A DNA stretch of 18,844 nucleotides from Bremia lactucae (Eukaryota > Oomycota > Peronosporomycetes > Peronosporales > Peronosporaceae), in assembly GCF_004359215.1 (NCBI RefSeq), contig NC_090615.1:4891903-4910746 (forward strand), read 5' to 3'. The stretch's first letter is position 1; every line of letters begins with the position of its first letter. This document shows, in pieces, positions 17,465 to 18,844 of this stretch. Position numbers and translations under genes: made by a program. Under the pieces are notes generated by a model. The model was not told the origin of the DNA and did not search any database. It saw only the letters and a list, made by a program, of their open reading frames with translations.

Positions 17465-17478
17465 CCATCCCCATCTTT
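17465..17478 (-). other. Element C: probable polypurine tract
   Basis: The minus strand reads AAAGATGGGGATGG immediately before the LTR terminus TGTAACGGG. It is purine-rich but not pure. Its position is the main support. Confidence 0.55.
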
Positions 17479-17548
17479 AAGAACGAATTTACATTTTTAA
17501 ATTCGTCAAAGAGGAGAGAGGAACTGCGAGCAGCTTTACGTGCCGCTA

Positions 17549-17564
17549 GCTCACTCTATCTTTC
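17549..17564 (+). promoter_or_regulatory. Oomycete-type initiator upstream of the antisense frame
   Basis: GCTCACTCTATCTTTC resembles the oomycete core-promoter initiator (consensus around GCTCATTYBNCAWTTT, with an invariant TCA). The presumed start A at 17553 would give a 5' leader of about 33 nt before the ATG at 17586, normal for oomycete genes. Assignment is by motif and position only. Confidence 0.45.
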
Positions 17565-17585
17565 TAGCGACCTGTGCTTCCATAG

Positions 17586-18221
17586 ATGGCGCCCAAGATG
17601 CCACCTAATAGGGGCCACGTTGGTGGGTCGTCCGCGAAGACGCCCACTCAACCTCGCACTAAGCGCACGCGCCGCGTTAATTCGTCGGCCGCGTCAAATG
17701 CCTTAGTCGAAACGCCGACAGCCACTGCGGCTGTCGCGTTAACAGGGCTAAAGGATCCATCCCACTTTAACCCCAACAGTGAGGATGTTGATCCGTCGCT
17801 CATTGTCGATTACAATGAGTCGACACCGTTGCCGTCACCTCATAGTAGTGATGCGGACAACGAACTCATGAGCAAGGATGATGGCGCATTATTGCTCATC
17901 CAACCTTCTCTCATGGCTCACTACAAGGAGACAGCATTATTTACGAATGCTGTCCCGTCGTCTGCGCTGGAAAGCACAGCGACAGGTAATGAGAGAGCTG
18001 CCCATAAAGGCGCAGCCGCTTCTTCGTTGGGTATAACCACAACGTCTTATGCTCAGACTATAATCCATAATGGTTCTGACATAGAGGATTCGGAGCCTAA
18101 AGCTCCGCCGACGACACGTGAACGTGCTCAGTCGATGTCACAAGCCAGTCGTTTGGAACGTGGCTATGTGACGGGTGGCATTCCAAAGATGCCCCCCCTC
18201 CATCTAAATGGCCTCGTTTAA
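17586..18221 (+). CDS. Antisense reading frame of element C, N-terminal part (unknown function)
   Basis: 211 codons on the plus strand, opposite to pol and starting 121 bp from the 3' LTR. The start MAPKMPPNRGHVGGSS is followed by a basic, possibly nuclear-targeting stretch (TQPRTKRTRRVNSS, residues about 20-33). Then comes a long Ala/Ser/Thr-rich, acidic, probably disordered region with no Cys and no membrane segment. The frame ends just after a run of seven C (18192-18198). One more C would join it to the long open frame that follows, so the stop at 18219-18221 is probably a single-base indel, a sequencing error, or less likely a programmed shift. No family is recognised. It could alternatively be the gag of an unrelated plus-strand element, but the LTR/polypurine geometry and the antisense chromodomain argue for an antisense gene. 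Confidence 0.6.
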   Translation: MAPKMPPNRGHVGGSSAKTPTQPRTKRTRRVNSSAASNALVETPTATAAVALTGLKDPSHFNPNSEDVDPSLIVDYNESTPLPSPHSSDADNELMSKDDGALLLIQPSLMAHYKETALFTNAVPSSALESTATGNERAAHKGAAASSLGITTTSYAQTIIHNGSDIEDSEPKAPPTTRERAQSMSQASRLERGYVTGGIPKMPPLHLNGLV

Positions 18222-18844
18222 ACGGACCAAGAGCGTCGCTCCTAGAGCGCGCTCTTGTAGACGCAGATAATTATTATTGCGTCTTTAAATCATGGAGGGC
18301 TCAGGGAAAATCGCTTGGGCATATTTTCCCGATCCCGGTCGTGTTGCGTTCAAATGAAACGTCTGACCAATACGAGGCGGAATTCCTGCGCCGCATTCAT
18401 CCGCATTCCGATGCGATGAAACAGTGGTCGCAGCGAATTAATTTCGCCCGTTTGCGTGTGAAAGAAAACATGGGTGGTACTGTACCCCCTGTTTCTTCTC
18501 ACTACGCTGCTTCTGCTAGTCCATTTGAGACTAGCGAAGTGGCCTCAGCTGGTGCTCCTTTTCATAGGCAGCAACCAAGCCGGGCACATCAATACGTAGG
18601 GTATCGATCGGTTCCCAAGAGTCAAAACTCTTCGGGTAACCTTTCCATTGGACGAGGATCTGGTACCCTTGCGTCACGGAGCGGTGGGCAAGCAACCTTC
18701 CAACAAGGAAGCGTTGATTCCCACCCGCATCCATTAGTGCCGGTGGCGCCCGATAGGAGCGGCGATCTCGCCCACCTAATCGCGGCTGCCTTACCTTCGT
18801 CCGTTCAGTCGCATGCTGCTGAACGACGTATTGCGGATCTCGAG
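18199..18844 (+). CDS. Antisense reading frame of element C, C-terminal part (open to the window edge)
   Basis: After the C-run the plus strand is open for about 215 codons to the edge. First a globular-looking segment: KWPRLNGPRASLLERALVDA, WRAQGKSLGHIFPIPVVLRS, DQYEAEFLRRIHPHSDAMKQ, then WSQRINFARLRVKENMGG. Next a Ser/Gly/Gln-rich stretch lying exactly opposite the chromodomain (18531-18734). Last, LAHLIAAALPSSVQSHAAER and RIADLE, which looks like the beginning of a coiled coil, comparable in position to the coiled coil at 9530-9721 of element B. No known domain is recognised. The simple-composition part opposite the chromodomain is what one expects where the other strand is constrained. 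Confidence 0.55.
18531..18844 (-). CDS. Element C: integrase C-terminus with chromodomain (partial, intact here)
   Basis: The minus-strand frame is open from the window edge (18844) to a TAG at 18531. The N-terminal linker reads RTKVRQPRLGGRDRRSYRAP, then PALMDAGGNQRFLVGRLLAH, then the chromodomain proper: GYQILVQWKGYPKSFDSWEP, IDTLRIDVPGLVAAYEKEHQ and a final LRPLR. The aromatic/WxGYPxSxDSWEP signature and the xDVPGLVxxYE helix are complete, as in chromoviruses, where this module binds methylated histone H3 and directs integration. The catalytic core lies outside the window. The whole segment is overlapped by an uninterrupted plus-strand frame. Confidence 0.9.
   Translation of the reverse strand, partial: RDPQYVVQQHATERTKVRQPRLGGRDRRSYRAPPALMDAGGNQRFLVGRLLAHRSVTQGYQILVQWKGYPKSFDSWEPIDTLRIDVPGLVAAYEKEHQLRPLR

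Larger units (their letters stand above)
16910..18844 (-). mobile_element. Element C: 3' end of a second chromodomain-type gypsy retrotransposon (continues past the window)
   Basis: In sense (minus) orientation the window shows the end of pol with a well-preserved chromodomain (stop at 18531), a 3' region of about 1.07 kb, the polypurine tract (17478-17465) and the 3' LTR (17464-16910). This matches element B in order and spacing, but the sequences differ, so C is a relative and not a copy. The intact chromodomain and long antisense frame make C look younger than B. Confidence 0.75.

Noticed and set aside
17586..18221. Gag of a plus-strand retrotransposon starting at 17586
   Set aside because: The LTR before it is followed on the plus strand by a pyrimidine tract and not by a TGG-type primer site. 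The minus strand beyond it encodes a chromodomain in the right place for a minus-strand element. Not fully excluded.
1..18844. CRISPR arrays, tRNA or rRNA genes, bacterial operons
   Set aside because: No regularly spaced direct repeats, no cloverleaf or rRNA signatures and no ribosome-binding-site pattern were seen. The content is eukaryotic retroelement sequence.

Overview
This window reads as repeat-rich, gene-poor nuclear DNA of a eukaryote, most likely a plant-associated oomycete (Peronosporales; inference). The reasons are several decayed Ty3/gypsy-type LTR retrotransposons of the style common in those genomes, an oomycete-like initiator motif, one degenerate SPRY-domain pseudogene, AT-rich spacers, and no convincing intact host gene, tRNA or rRNA.

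Layout. (1) 1-537, minus strand: integrase remnants (element D), apparently a join of two integrase fragments, followed up to about 1500 by unassigned reading frames. (2) 1610-2680: AT-rich sequence without a gene. (3) 2680-6302, minus strand: element A, a truncated gypsy element with 5' LTR, primer-binding site, gag, protease, part of RT, RNase H and the start of integrase. (4) 6303-7406: unassigned spacer with two or three short minus-strand frames. (5) 7412-14967, minus strand: element B, a whole but dead chromodomain-type gypsy element with both LTRs and a perfect 5-bp target-site duplication (ACTCG). It carries an internal inversion of about 860 bp that flips most of RT and the first half of RNase H. 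(6) 15069-15764, plus strand: SPRY pseudogene. (7) 15765-16909: spacer with an unidentified minus-strand frame. (8) 16910-18844: the 3' end of element C (minus strand), with LTR, polypurine tract and integrase C-terminal chromodomain; the rest lies beyond the window.

The most interesting signal is shared by elements B and C. In both, the stretch of about 1.1-1.25 kb between the chromodomain end of pol and the 3' LTR carries a long plus-strand (antisense) reading frame. It starts 120-170 bp from the 3' LTR, runs through the chromodomain on the opposite strand in the same relative phase, and heads into a coiled coil opposite the integrase tail. In C it is nearly intact and is preceded by an oomycete-like initiator about 33 bp upstream of the ATG. 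This may be an antisense gene of a retroelement lineage.

A second unusual signal is a marked excess of short perfect hairpins (stems 8-17 bp, loops 0-8 nt) in the LTRs and also inside former coding sequence.
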